Of a stretch of DNA of 64,000 bases, positions 46,301 through 55,700 are shown one piece after another. This DNA comes from Methylocaldum sp002005105 (GTDB lineage Bacteria > Pseudomonadota > Gammaproteobacteria > Methylococcales > Methylococcaceae), in assembly GCF_051027545.1 (NCBI RefSeq), contig NZ_CP194902.1, positions 4,464,001-4,528,000 on the forward strand. Reading direction: 5' to 3'. Made by a program: the position numbers and the translations under genes. The notes under the pieces were generated by a model. That model had not been told where the DNA came from. It did not search any database and saw only the letters and a program-made list of their open reading frames with translations. Numbering within the stretch: position 1 is the first letter of the stretch; each line of letters begins with the position of its first letter.

Positions 46301-46618
46301 CGTCAAGTCATCGTCGGCCTCGGGCGCGGTGGCGGCGGCTTCACTGCTCTCCATGGCACCGATCATCGAGACCAACTCCCCAAGGGTTTGCAGCTGGAAT
46401 AATGTCCCGGCGGCGAGTAGCGAGTTAAAAGGGTCCCGCAGGTGGTCCGGCAGTTGAGGCGGAATGGCGTTCATCAACTCCACGGTCTTGATCGAATCCA
46501 ACCCGAGATCGCTCTCCAGGAATTGGTCCGGCGAAAGATCGTCCGGCGCGTGTCCGGTAACTTCCGCCACAGCCTTGTACACACATTGCTCAAGCCGGGC
46601 GGCGGGATGGTCTTGCAT
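40385..46618 (-). CDS. NRPS-type megasynthase: ACP-ACP-C-ACP-A(Ser)-C-SDR
   Basis: 2077 residues. Order with approximate positions: ACP1 (Ser 41) and ACP2 (Ser 137), both FLESDLGLDSIKTVELMN; condensation domain C1 with SNHHVFSDGLS (357); carrier ESELGLDSLERI (721); adenylation domain with VVLYTSGSTGTPKGVALAHRG (970), LANLYGPTEASID, YRTGDLVSRLPDG and NHNGKLDRKVL; C2 with VGHHMISDLVS (1474); C-terminal SDR with VALVTGASRGIGRA (1818) and YAASKHA (1966). Aligned to GrsA, the pocket residues read D-I-W-H-I-S-L-I-D, close to the serine code. No carrier follows A and there is no thioesterase, so release must use C2 or the SDR. It follows the PKS gene by 181 bases. Confidence 0.9.
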   Translation of the reverse strand: MQDHPAARLEQCVYKAVAEVTGHAPDDLSPDQFLESDLGLDSIKTVELMNAIPPQLPDHLRDPFNSLLAAGTLFQLQTLGELVSMIGAMESSEAAATAPEADDDLTRKVREVVAGITGHDPSELADDMFLESDLGLDSIKTVELMNALGSALPAELQDAFGAKLASGALFGIQTLGELEALIRGAEQNAPAPAAVESDDPCAAGAVSDVSADKPQAAEPAVRPVDILFSQYPFLVSHWAVCTCSLSSRVRLQGPFDAEAARRAWNALLERHPMLRARFVIPPGCHSLKEYRLEVLDGVTAPTVLVTDLRHLDAPDREAFLNDETHRLLDKEWLLDQWPAHQFSAYRLANDLHEVVFSNHHVFSDGLSNQLVMREFVTLYGAAATGRPAPLPPGTSLERYRETVECINAWRDPEAEKTLEAFLRAQGKDRFFWSPEKKGLPKNPRAANRTHHFSADAATTAALLRSAGKWRLPVNTLLVGAYLRALRRFDPNLKQVILNIPTSGRVYPGTDAGHMVGCFAQNLALTLPMPGEGEAFENYLPQVHESIESGIAAGYDRAQTRQAAVAAIDQLRLQDGRVGEPLATLIRSTIKSNLYLPYIGQTHIEEACGPLRVVEYHAATSTNPGTLDVLVEVFHGRFNMTANYDADYFARDLVASIAEEFVRQIGAVAQVAERLAVPAPCAVAKLDELTAARLLRIAEEVMHRAVGAEALDYDLESELGLDSLERIRIVGRLQQQMGRVDTRALLGCRRLREIAALLQGTGAAHGSGTAAENTVAPLAPLSIPQPAAEELPPIPYLYVQAQCRRSAEALAVQAEHEELSYGRLHAESNRLAHFLRVRGVRPGIVVGLLLTRSPNFATAVMAVLKAGGAYVPLDPAYPAARIEYIVGHARVDTILTEEAVLEAMGGAVTAALPARNFLLMDCDYAGLHRADSHSGGHRDWLGRAAWASYPEHDLECLNSPDDLMVVLYTSGSTGTPKGVALAHRGYMNRLVWHQKLFQLQPGERVAQRTSICFDISVWELFWPLMYGGVVCPVGADVLRDPWRLADWIETRRIAAMHFVPSLFGEFLMAIEDKPLRSEHLRWLIFSGEALPVAYVQRWFDRCGDRVGLANLYGPTEASIDVTAHLMHSRPGEGTLRIPIGPAMPEVYLLVLDENMRPVPEGGVGELWIGGVQLAQGYLHDPERTRESFRDNPFSGIPSRWLYRTGDLVSRLPDGSYDFHGRIDSQIKIRGFRVELGEIETALGALPGIREAAALAVDTPDGHKRLVAWLVGREIPLKELRSALAKQLPEYMLPHEVRQADALPKNHNGKLDRKVLKQWTETGNAPPGKAVPGAPEAKLPFADPTAGLPLGPAQLWITHFFQPPYQWAGYTRFRYLQPLDVDVFRKAIDVLARRHPVLRSLFYQEHGEWRQTVAPPEAEFSLDFYDGSHLTAEQRSAEIRRLVKEITDELRIDRFPLWRVLVIKEHQNAYDLTIVGHHMISDLVSNSILFRELWQIYGQLLVDQTPELPALPPSYFDFVQWLAQPAQQEAQRRYAEYWRTRFPSREYAFQVPVDHHLGANDEASSASERFLLSHSDFHSLNEARKHLQGQLYHLLLAAAYRLMSEWTGQSWVVLSHRSHGRDLGNGLALYESVGNYAVNFPVAVDLVSGESWSELIGRIVRGFSEAPLNGVSFDVVGRQLPAHIYPDNNLTPVRVNYLGNRSLPKSNIFEFVDTDWDQRYSPPSQQRISLIEIFLSMVEGELHVEINYSQNFFKGETIKRLGQRYLELLADLSENANSPTGLRLASLPAVMTGEPPALIPLKTPRLEEIPLSARSGSWAGKVALVTGASRGIGRAIALKLAGQGVAVALSARDRAGLEAVAREIAGSGGTAVVIPADVRNLAEVQHLVSEVLRRFGHLDVLVNNAGITGMSALATSSPDEWKRIVEVNLFGVYHLCRSVAPHMIERRRGKIVNLGSDSSHIGYPLFSAYAASKHAVLGLTKSLSEELKPHNVQVNAVCPAFVDTDMTPPGYRARSIPVDAVADAVAFLASSEADWITGQHLCVYGRQDMYWFGSEKMAALETISGARKPDNLTTERRHA

Positions 46619-46633
46619 GGTCTTAAGTCCTCA

Positions 46634-46658
46634 CGTATTCAGCGTATTCAGCGTATTC
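46634..46658. repeat. 9-bp tandem repeat in the NRPS leader
   Basis: CGTATTCAG is repeated 2.8 times (units at 46634, 46643, 46652). It lies 16-40 bases upstream of the NRPS start, between the PKS stop and the ribosome-binding site GAGG. Confidence 0.8.
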
Positions 46659-46799
46659 GTCATTTTTTCCGTTCTCGGAGCTTGCGAAGAAACCGTCGCG
46701 AGCCGCCCGCCGTCGTCCAAGAAGCCCACTCGTACAAGGGAGTACGGCGAGCACATAAAAGGCGATGGCGGGTGGCGCAGACGGTTTATTCGCACGCTC

Positions 46800-49700
46800 T
46801 CAGGAATGCTCGTTCAAAGGCTCCCGGGGAAGGATGATCCGGTTCAATTCGTCAAGGAGGGCGGTGGCTATATTCTGCTGAGGCTCCTTGCTCGCAGTTG
46901 CGCCCTGGGAATGCGCGACTGCCGGCTCCGGCGCGGCCGCGATGTCAGCGGTCTCTTCCACGTCCACCGGAGGAGGGTCGTAGAGGAATTCCTTCCTCTC
47001 GAAGGGATAAGCCGGCAGCAATACGCGGGTAAGCACGGGAGAACACAGGGGGCGCGTATCCAATCTCAAGCCCTCGATGTACAGCCGCGCCAGTGCGGTC
47101 AACAAACTCTCGTCGCCCGGCGCCGCCCCGATCATCCGTACAAGTCCTTTCCCCTCGCCGCCTTTGCCCCCCAGAAGGACGGTTCGCAAGCGTGCATCCG
47201 TCGGAGGCTGTACGCTTTCGGATGGGTTTCTCGCAGCGGAGCGCAACCGAATCGCCCATTCCGGATTGTCCACGGAGATCTTTCCGTCGATCGTGTGAAT
47301 TGGAATTCGCCAGATTTGATCGCCGGCACCGTTCTCAGGAACCGCATCGCCCCCGTTCAGCAAGGCTGCGGCCGAGGCCGGACTTAGCCAGCCCGCTACC
47401 GCGGCGGCGACCGGGCTCAAGGCTCCCTCGGCCCAAAGGCCGGCGGGAACCAACTCCAGCTCTCGCAGCAGTCGACCCAGTGCGTACTGTTCCGCCGCCG
47501 CCTGCAGGCGCGGCACGGTTTCGTGTCCGGGAGGAAGTACAGCCCGGAAATCGGTCCAGGCGTCGGCAAAGACCGAATACCGTCGCGCCAGCGTATCCGC
47601 GGTTCCCTCCGGCCACGGGCAATCGTCGAACACCCATGCCATCGCGGGCGGCTGCTTCGGATTTGCGCGCCCCGAGAGAAGCCGGTCGTGCTTGCCCGAT
47701 CCGGCCACGGAGGCCAGGACCGCCAAGAGATCTTCCCGTCCACGTACCACCGCCGCAGCGCGGAAATTCATTTCCCTTTGGGCGCCATTGAGTGAACAGG
47801 CAACCTGCTCGGCAGATATCGATGGGTTTTCCTCGAGATGCGCATGCAGTGCCTTGGCGTAGGCGCGCAGAGTGCTCTCCGTGCGCGCCGTCAGATACAG
47901 GAGTTGCGGATCGGAAAGCGGAACCCGGTCCATGCCGGTAGGCTGATCCACGGCGCGGGGAGGCTCCTCCAGAATCAAGTGGCAATTAGTCCCCCCGAAA
48001 CCGAAGGCATTGACACCGGCCCGCCGCGGCTGTCCGTTCCCGGTCCACGGCCGGCCGTGGCTGTCCACGACGTAGAATGGCGAAGCGTCGAAATCGATGT
48101 AGGGATTGGGCTCGCTGTAATTGACGGTGGGCGGCAGATAGTCGTGCCGCATCGCCAAGAGTACCTTGATGACGCTGGGGATTCCCGCGGCGGACAGCAT
48201 GTGGCCGATGGAGGATTTCACCGAGCCGATGCCGCAGTATCCGCGCCGGTCGGTGAACTGGCGGAAGCCTTTGGTCATGCCTTCCACTTCGACCGGATCG
48301 CCCAGGGATGTGCCGGTGCCGTGGCATTCCACATAGGAGACCGTGGCGGGGTCGACCCGGGATTCACGGTAGGCGCGGGCGATGCACTCCGCTTGACCGG
48401 CCGGGTTGGGCGCCGTCAGGCCGGAGGAATGTCCGTCGTTGTTCATCGCCGAGCCCAGGATCACGCCGTGGATGTAGTCGCCGTCCGCCATGGCGTCGGC
48501 CAGCGATTTGAGTACCAGGGCGGCGACGCCTTCGCCCAGGACCATGCCGTTGGCACGGCGGTCGAACGGATAACACCGGCCGTCGGGCGACATGGCGTTG
48601 ACACGGCTCAGAAAAACGAAGGGGGTGGAGCCCATGTTCAGATAAGCCCCCCCGGCCACGGCGATGCGCGACTCGCCGGAGCGCAGGCTCTGGCAGGCGA
48701 GATGCGTGGCCACCAGGGCGGCGGAACAAGCCGTGTTGACGATCAGGCTCGGGCCGCGCACGTTCAGCCAATGGCTCAAACGGCAGGCGATCTCGTTCAG
48801 CCCGTTGCCCGCTATGGCGTCGGACAGGAGTTCCGCGGGCTGCAAAACCTCACGGAGCGCGTCGTCCCAATCGGCGCGTGCCCCCATCGGAAGTTGACGG
48901 TACCAGTCGGTGCTCCTGATCCGGTCGCGCAACCGGCAATAACGCTGCTGGTTGATGAAATGTTCCGCGTAATAGTTCTGCTCGCATCCGACGAACACGC
49001 CGAGGCGCTCGGCACGCCCTTCGCCGGCGTAACCCGATTGTTGCAGCGCTTCGTAAGCCACTTCCATGAAAATCCGCTGCTGCGGGTCCATGGCCTTGGC
49101 TTCGCGCGGCGAAATACCGAAGAACTGCGGATCGAATTCGTGCGCACGTTCCAGGAAACCGCCCCACTTCGAGTAACTACCGTGGGTATGGCGGTTCACG
49201 GCATCGAAATAATCCTCGGGAGACCAGCGGTCCCGCGGCACCTCGCGTATTTCGCACCGCCCTTCCGCCAGCATGTTCCAGTATTCGTCGGAGCTGGCAG
49301 AACCGGGCACCCGCAAACTCATGCCGACGATGGCGATGCGGTCATCGGTGCGACGGTCGGAGCGGGATGCGGCAGTGGTCGTAATGGTTATGGTCCGAGC
49401 GGGGCCAGGCTCCTGCGACCGGGCAAGGAACTCCGGGCCGTGCTGGTTTTCCAGATGGCGCGCCAGGTCCAGCGGTGACTGGAACTCGAACAACAGAGTC
49501 GGCGTGACATGCTGGCGCAGGATCGCTGCCAGCTTCTCCGCGATTTCGACGGCCCCCTTCGAGTCGACACCCAGTTCATGAAACTTGCGGCCCGAATCGA
49601 TCTGTTCCGCTGCTACGTTCACATAAGCGCCTGTGAGCTGGCGTACCAGCTCCAGCCAGTCGGCGGCCTGCACCGCCAGGGCGGCGCGCGGAGCCGGCTC

Positions 49701-52700
49701 GACGGGCTCGGGTACCGGGGAATGTGCCGCTGGCGCCGCAGCTGGCGCCGGGCTTTCCGCCTCCGCCTCGAAGTCGATGACGTGCACTACCGAGGCGCCG
49801 GGAATAGCGAGCGCGCGCGACAAGGCTGCACAGGCGGTTTCCGGAACCAGGGCGCGCAAGCCCTTGCTGCGGACCAGCGCCATCAGGCCGGCGTCGCGAC
49901 CCATGCCCTTCTCGTCCCAGAGCGACCAGTTGAGCGCCAGGGTGCGGCCTTTCGCCCCGGAACGGTTTCGCCATTCCGCGAAACCGTCCAGGAAGGCGTT
50001 GGCGGCGGCGTAATCGGTCAGGCTGGCCGCCCACAGCGGACAGGTGGCGGCGATGGACGAATACAGGATGAAAAATTTCAACGGTTGGTCGGCCGTCAGT
50101 TGATGAAGCAGCCAACTGCCCTTGACTTTCGGAGCCAACACCGAGCGTATTGATTCGACGCTCTTGTCGGTGGCGCGGAGAACGTTGCGGTCGACCACTC
50201 CCGCGGAGTGGATGATGCCGTCCAGCCGGCCGAAGCGTTCCCTAAGGCGCCTTATGGCTTTCGTCATCGCTTCGGAATCGGCGGCGTCGGCCGCATGGTA
50301 ATCCACCGTTGCGCCCAAGGATTCGAGCTGGCGGATCAGCGCCACGCGCGGGGCATCGGGATGATCGGCCGGCAGGGCGTCCCACTCCTGCCGCGCAGGC
50401 AAAGGCCTCCGTCCGGTGAGGACCAGGTTTATCCGGGCCGATCGCGCCAGGGCAAGGGCGGTTTCGGCTCCGATCCCGGCGATCCCGCCGGTGATCAGGC
50501 AGGTATCGCCGTCCTTGAGCAGCGGTTCCGAAACGCCGGTTTCGTTGTAGACCGCGCCGAAACGGCGCTGGAAGCGCAGAGAACGGCGAATCGCAAGTAT
50601 CTCCCCGCCGAATTCCGCCGTTCCCAGTTCCGCAAGAATGGTATCGACGTCCACATCCGGAGCCGCCGGCGCGGTATCCAGATCGGCCGCCTTCAAGACG
50701 AGATGTTCGTTCTCCTCCCCTAATCCGAGAGCGAATGTAATCCCGAGCAACTGGTACGGATCGGGTGCCGGCTCCAGGCTGTCCAGAACATGAGCGCGCC
50801 GGGTCAACCAGAGTATCCGGCACGGTTTTATGGGACTCGGCTCGTGCATCGCCTGAGCCAGGAACGTCAAACTGAAGAGGCCGGAGTGCAGGGCAGCCTC
50901 ATCGTCTCGCGGCGCGCCCGTCAAATCCGCATTCCAGGCATGGACCACCGCAGCGGGGGCACCGTAGTCTGCCAGCACCGATTGCCATAACTGCCGGTAG
51001 TCGCCCGCATCCAAATGATTGACCGTGAAATTCCCGCCGTCCGCCGAGAAGCCGGCCCCCGGCCGCACCACCAGAAGCGGGCGGTCCGGCCCCACACGGA
51101 TGCGCAGAGCCGCGAGCCAGGCCGCTTGCCCCTCGCCCGCAAACACCAATAGGGCACCGGGCGGCAGCGGGACGGAATCGCCTCGCGGCGTTTGAGGCCA
51201 TTCCCAGCGATGCAGCAATGCCTGGCCTTGTGATTCGGCCGGCGGCAAGGGAGGCAGACGGTAGACTTTTCGTTCGAACGGATACGCCGGGAGAGGTATG
51301 CGCCGTCCCGGAAAATCCTCGCCGAGCATGCGCCAATCCAGGTTAACCCCCGCCGTGTAGAGAGTGCCCAGGGCATCCAGGAAGGTTCTGGCATTTTCCC
51401 GGCGACGATCCAACAAGGCCGCCAAGGTCACGCGCTCCCCGGCCAGCACGGTGGCGACCAAATGGGTCAGAACGCTGTCAGGACCGCATTCGACGAAGGT
51501 GCGAATGCCGCCGGCATAAGCGGCGCGTATGCCCTGCTCGAAACGGACGGGTTCAAGAACATGCCGCAGCCAGTAATTGGCGTCGGGACCGTTGGCCCCG
51601 AGCCAATCGCCGGTGATATTGGAAATGATGGGCAGCCGCGGCGCATGCCATTCCACTTCGGCCAGCACCTTGGAGAACGGTTCGAGCATGGGCTCCAGGA
51701 GCGGCGTGTGAAACGCGTGGGACACTCGCAGGGGCTTGACGCGGCGCCCTTCGATTTCGAGTATGCGGGCGAGTTCGGCCACGGCATCCCGATGGCCGGC
51801 CACGACCTGGTGCGATCCGTTGTTGGCCGCAAACCATACGCGTCCGCGATAGTCCTCAAGATGTGCCGACAGCTCATCGGCCCTCGCGAATACCGCCAGC
51901 ATCCCGCCCTGCCCCGGCAACTCGGACATGAGTCGGCCGCGCGCGGCAATGACCTTGGCGGCGTCGGCCAAATCCACTGCGCCGGCCAGGCAAGCCGCCA
52001 CGTACTCGCCGACACTGTGCCCGATCAATGCGGCCGGACGCACGCCCAGCTCCAGCAAGGCGCGGCCCAGGGCGTAGTCGGCGACAAACATCGCCGGCTG
52101 CGTGATTTCGGTTCGCGCCAATTGCTCCGGATTGGCCTCGGGGTGATAGATCGCGGTCAACAAAGGCGCTTCCAGCCACGGATCGAAGGCCGCCGCGGCC
52201 TCATCCATGGCCCGCCGGAAGCGCGGCCAGAGTTCGTAAAGCTGGGCGGCCATACCCGGATACTGCGAGCCCTGGCCGGTAAACATCATCGCGATCGGCG
52301 GAGGCGATTCCGTTTCCGTGGGCTGGCGTTTCTCCAGCCCCTTGAGCCCGTTGGCGAGCTCGCCGAGCGATTCGACGACCAGGGCATCCCTGCACGCGTA
52401 GTGATTGCGTCGGCTGTTCAAGGTGGCGCAGACGTCGGCGGGATCCAGTGCGGGCCTGCGCTCCAGGTAGGCGGCGAGATGCTCGCTCGTGCGATTCAGG
52501 GCGGATCGATTCCGCGCCGAGAGCAATAACAGATGATAGGGCCAGACGCCTTTCGGCTTCTCGCGCGCCACGCCTTCCTCCACCACCAGATGGCAGTTGG
52601 TGCCCCCGAAACCGAAGGAATTGATGGCCGCCCGCCGGGCGACACCTTCGGGTACTGTCCACACGCGGGTCGAGGTCAGGGGCAGGAATGGCGTCTTGGC

Positions 52701-55700
52701 AAAGTCGATTTGCCGGCTGGGCTCGTTCAGATTGATGTTTCCCGGCATCTGCCGATGCTGCAAGGCCAGCACGACCTTGATCAAACTGGCGATTCCCGCG
52801 GCGCTGAGCAGATGCCCGATGTTCGCCTTGACCGATCCGATCGCGCAACTCTGCCGGGCCAAGCCGCCAAAGGCGTGGGTCAGGGCGCGGATCTCGCTCG
52901 GGTCTCCCAGCGGAGTACCGGTGCCATGGGCTTCGACGAACTGTATGGAAGCGGGATCGATCTTGAACTGGCGGTATACGGCATCGATGACCTGGCGCTG
53001 GCCGTCTGGGTTGGGCGCCATGACCCCAAGGGATTGCCCGTCGTTATTCACCGCCGAGCCGCGAATCACCGCCAGTACCGGGTCGCCGTCCGCCAGCGCG
53101 CGGGACAGCGGTTTGAGCAACACCGCACCGGCGCCTTCGCCCAGCACGAATCCGTCGGCCGAAGCATCGAAGACGCGGCACCGGCCGCTAGCCGACAGCG
53201 CGCCGGCGCGCTGGAACAACAGGAACGGCAAATGGCTCAGGGTGAGGCTCACGCCGCCGGCGACCGCCATCGAGCACTCGCCCTGGCGCAGGCTCTGGCA
53301 TGCCAGATGCACCGCGACCAGTGACGAGGAACAGGCGCTGTCGATGGTGAAACTGGGACCTTTCCAGTTGAAGGTATGGGAGACACGCGCCGCGATCATG
53401 TTGAGCAGATTGTCCACCGCCGTATTCACGTGCAGCGAGAACCGCCCGAAGCGGGATTGCCACTCCTTGAGCAGTTCGTCGCGTTCGCTGGGCGGCAGGC
53501 GACGCAGACTGGCGAAGCTCTCCAGGGCGTCGCCGCACAAGGCGTTGACCAGGAATTCCATGTGATTGTTGTGGCTCGCGCCGATGAACAAACCGACGTC
53601 GGCGCCATCCAGAGCCGGCCTGGAGTAGCCGGCGCGCTCCAGGGTCTCGGCGGCCACCTCCAGGAACAAACGCTGCTGCGGGTCCATGTCGGTGGCTTCT
53701 TCGGGGCTGATGCCGAAGAACTCTGCGTCGAAGGCGTAGACGTCGCGCACGAAGCCGCCGCGCCACCAGTCCTCCCGACCGCCTTGCGGCAGCGCGAAAC
53801 GGTCCGCGGGCACGGCGCCGATGGCTTCCCGGCCCTGGCTCAGAAGTTCCCAATATTCCTCCGGCGAATTGCTCCCCGGAAACCGGCAGGCCGTGCCGAT
53901 GATCGCGATCGCGTCTTCCTGCGCGTCGCCGGTGTCCGACGCGCTGGCCGCCACGGCGGAGCCGGGCCGTCCACCCAGCCAGTCCGCCATCTGACGGACG
54001 GTGTGACAACGCAGCAGCAGTTCATGGTCCAAAGGCCGGTTCAGCCGGTCTTCCAGCCGCCCCAAAATCTGCACCGCCTTTATGGACGTGCCGCCCAACG
54101 AACGAAAGGCTTGGTCCGGATTGATCCTAGCGGCCGGAAGGCCGAGCACGTCCGCCCAGACCTCCCGGACCAGATCCGTCAAATTTTCGGTGCCGGAAAC
54201 GGTCGATTCGAGCGCACCGCTCACCAGGTCGACGCCGCAATGGCGTACGGCGTCGTAGTCGCCCCGCTGGAACTCCTCCAAGAGCTTGTAACGCTGGAGC
54301 TTTCCGCTCGTGGTTTTGGGAATGGCTTTGACCGGTACGACGTAATCCAGCGCGACGTTAAGCACCTGGTTGACCCTTTGCCATACCTCGGCCATGACGG
54401 CCCGCCCATCGGGACTGTCCGGGTTGCGTATCGCGAGGAAGATCGCCGTTTTCTCCTCGCCCGAGTCGGGGTCCTGCCAGCCGCAGGCGATGGTCTTTCC
54501 GGGGTCTACGCCGTTAACCGTTTCCGCCTGCGCTTCGATGTCGTGGGCATAAAAATTCTGCCCGTTGATGAAGATAATGTCCTTGGCCCGTCCGCTGATG
54601 CACAGGCGCCCGTCGATCATGAAACCGAGGTCGCCCGTATCCAGCCACCCGTCGTGAAACGTCGCGGTATTCGCGGAAGGGTTGTTGTAATAACCTCCGG
54701 TCACATTGCGGCCGCAGATATGGATGCGGCCGACCCGGCCTTCCGGAAGCACCTGCCCGTCGCCGTCCACGATGCGGATCCCGCAGCCCGGCACCGGGTA
54801 GCCTTCGTCAACGACCGCGATGGAGTTTTCGCCATGGGGCTCGGCGCCTGCCACCCGCCCCTGCGCCAATTCCTGGCGATCCAGCCAGTGCACCCGCGGA
54901 AGCGTTCCGGGCGGAGGGAAGGTCACCGCCAGACTCGCCTCGGCCATGCCGTACACCGGGTACATGGCCTCGGGCCTGAGCCCGCACGGGCCCAAGGTCG
55001 TCATGAATTCCTCGATGACCGCAGCGGCAATCGGTTCCGCGCCGTTATAAATGTTTCTGAGGCACGACAAATCCCAGCGCTTCAGGTGGTCCGGTTTCAG
55101 TTTGCCGAGCAGATGGCGGTAGCCGAAATTGGGAGACCCCGTTACTGTCGAGCGGTGCTCGCTGATTTTTTCCATCCATAGCGTGGGTTTGCGAACGAAG
55201 GTGAACGGGGTCAGGTTCACCTGCTCGATCCCCAGGGCCATGGGAACGAAATGGAAACCGATGAGCCCCATGTCGTGGTGGTACGGCATCCAGCTCAGGA
55301 AGGCGTCGCCTGGACCGTGTTCGGCTCCGAAGATGATGCCCTCCAGATTGGTGATCAGATTGGCGTGACTCACCATCACGCCCTTGGGGGTCCCCGTGCT
55401 GCCGGAACTGTACTGTATGAATGCCAGGTCATCGGGCCGGGCGAGATCCGGATCCGCGAGCGTAGAGGGTTCCGCAAGGTCCGTAACCGCCTCGATACGA
55501 ATCGAGTTTTCCCCCAGAGCCTGCCGCAGCACGGACTGCTGCTCCGCCATATAGGCATCGGACAACAACAGCGGTCGGTCCAGCTGTTTCCAGATCGCCT
55601 TCAGCTTCATGAGAACCGCATTGTCGTCCGTGAGCGATGGCGGATAGGCCAGCGGCGCGGGAATGATGCCGCCCATCACGGCCGCCCAGAAGGTCACCAC

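Noticed and set aside
47838..49478. 546-codon open frame antisense to KS2
   Set aside because: The minus strand encodes an intact KS with all catalytic residues; the antisense frame shows no domain.
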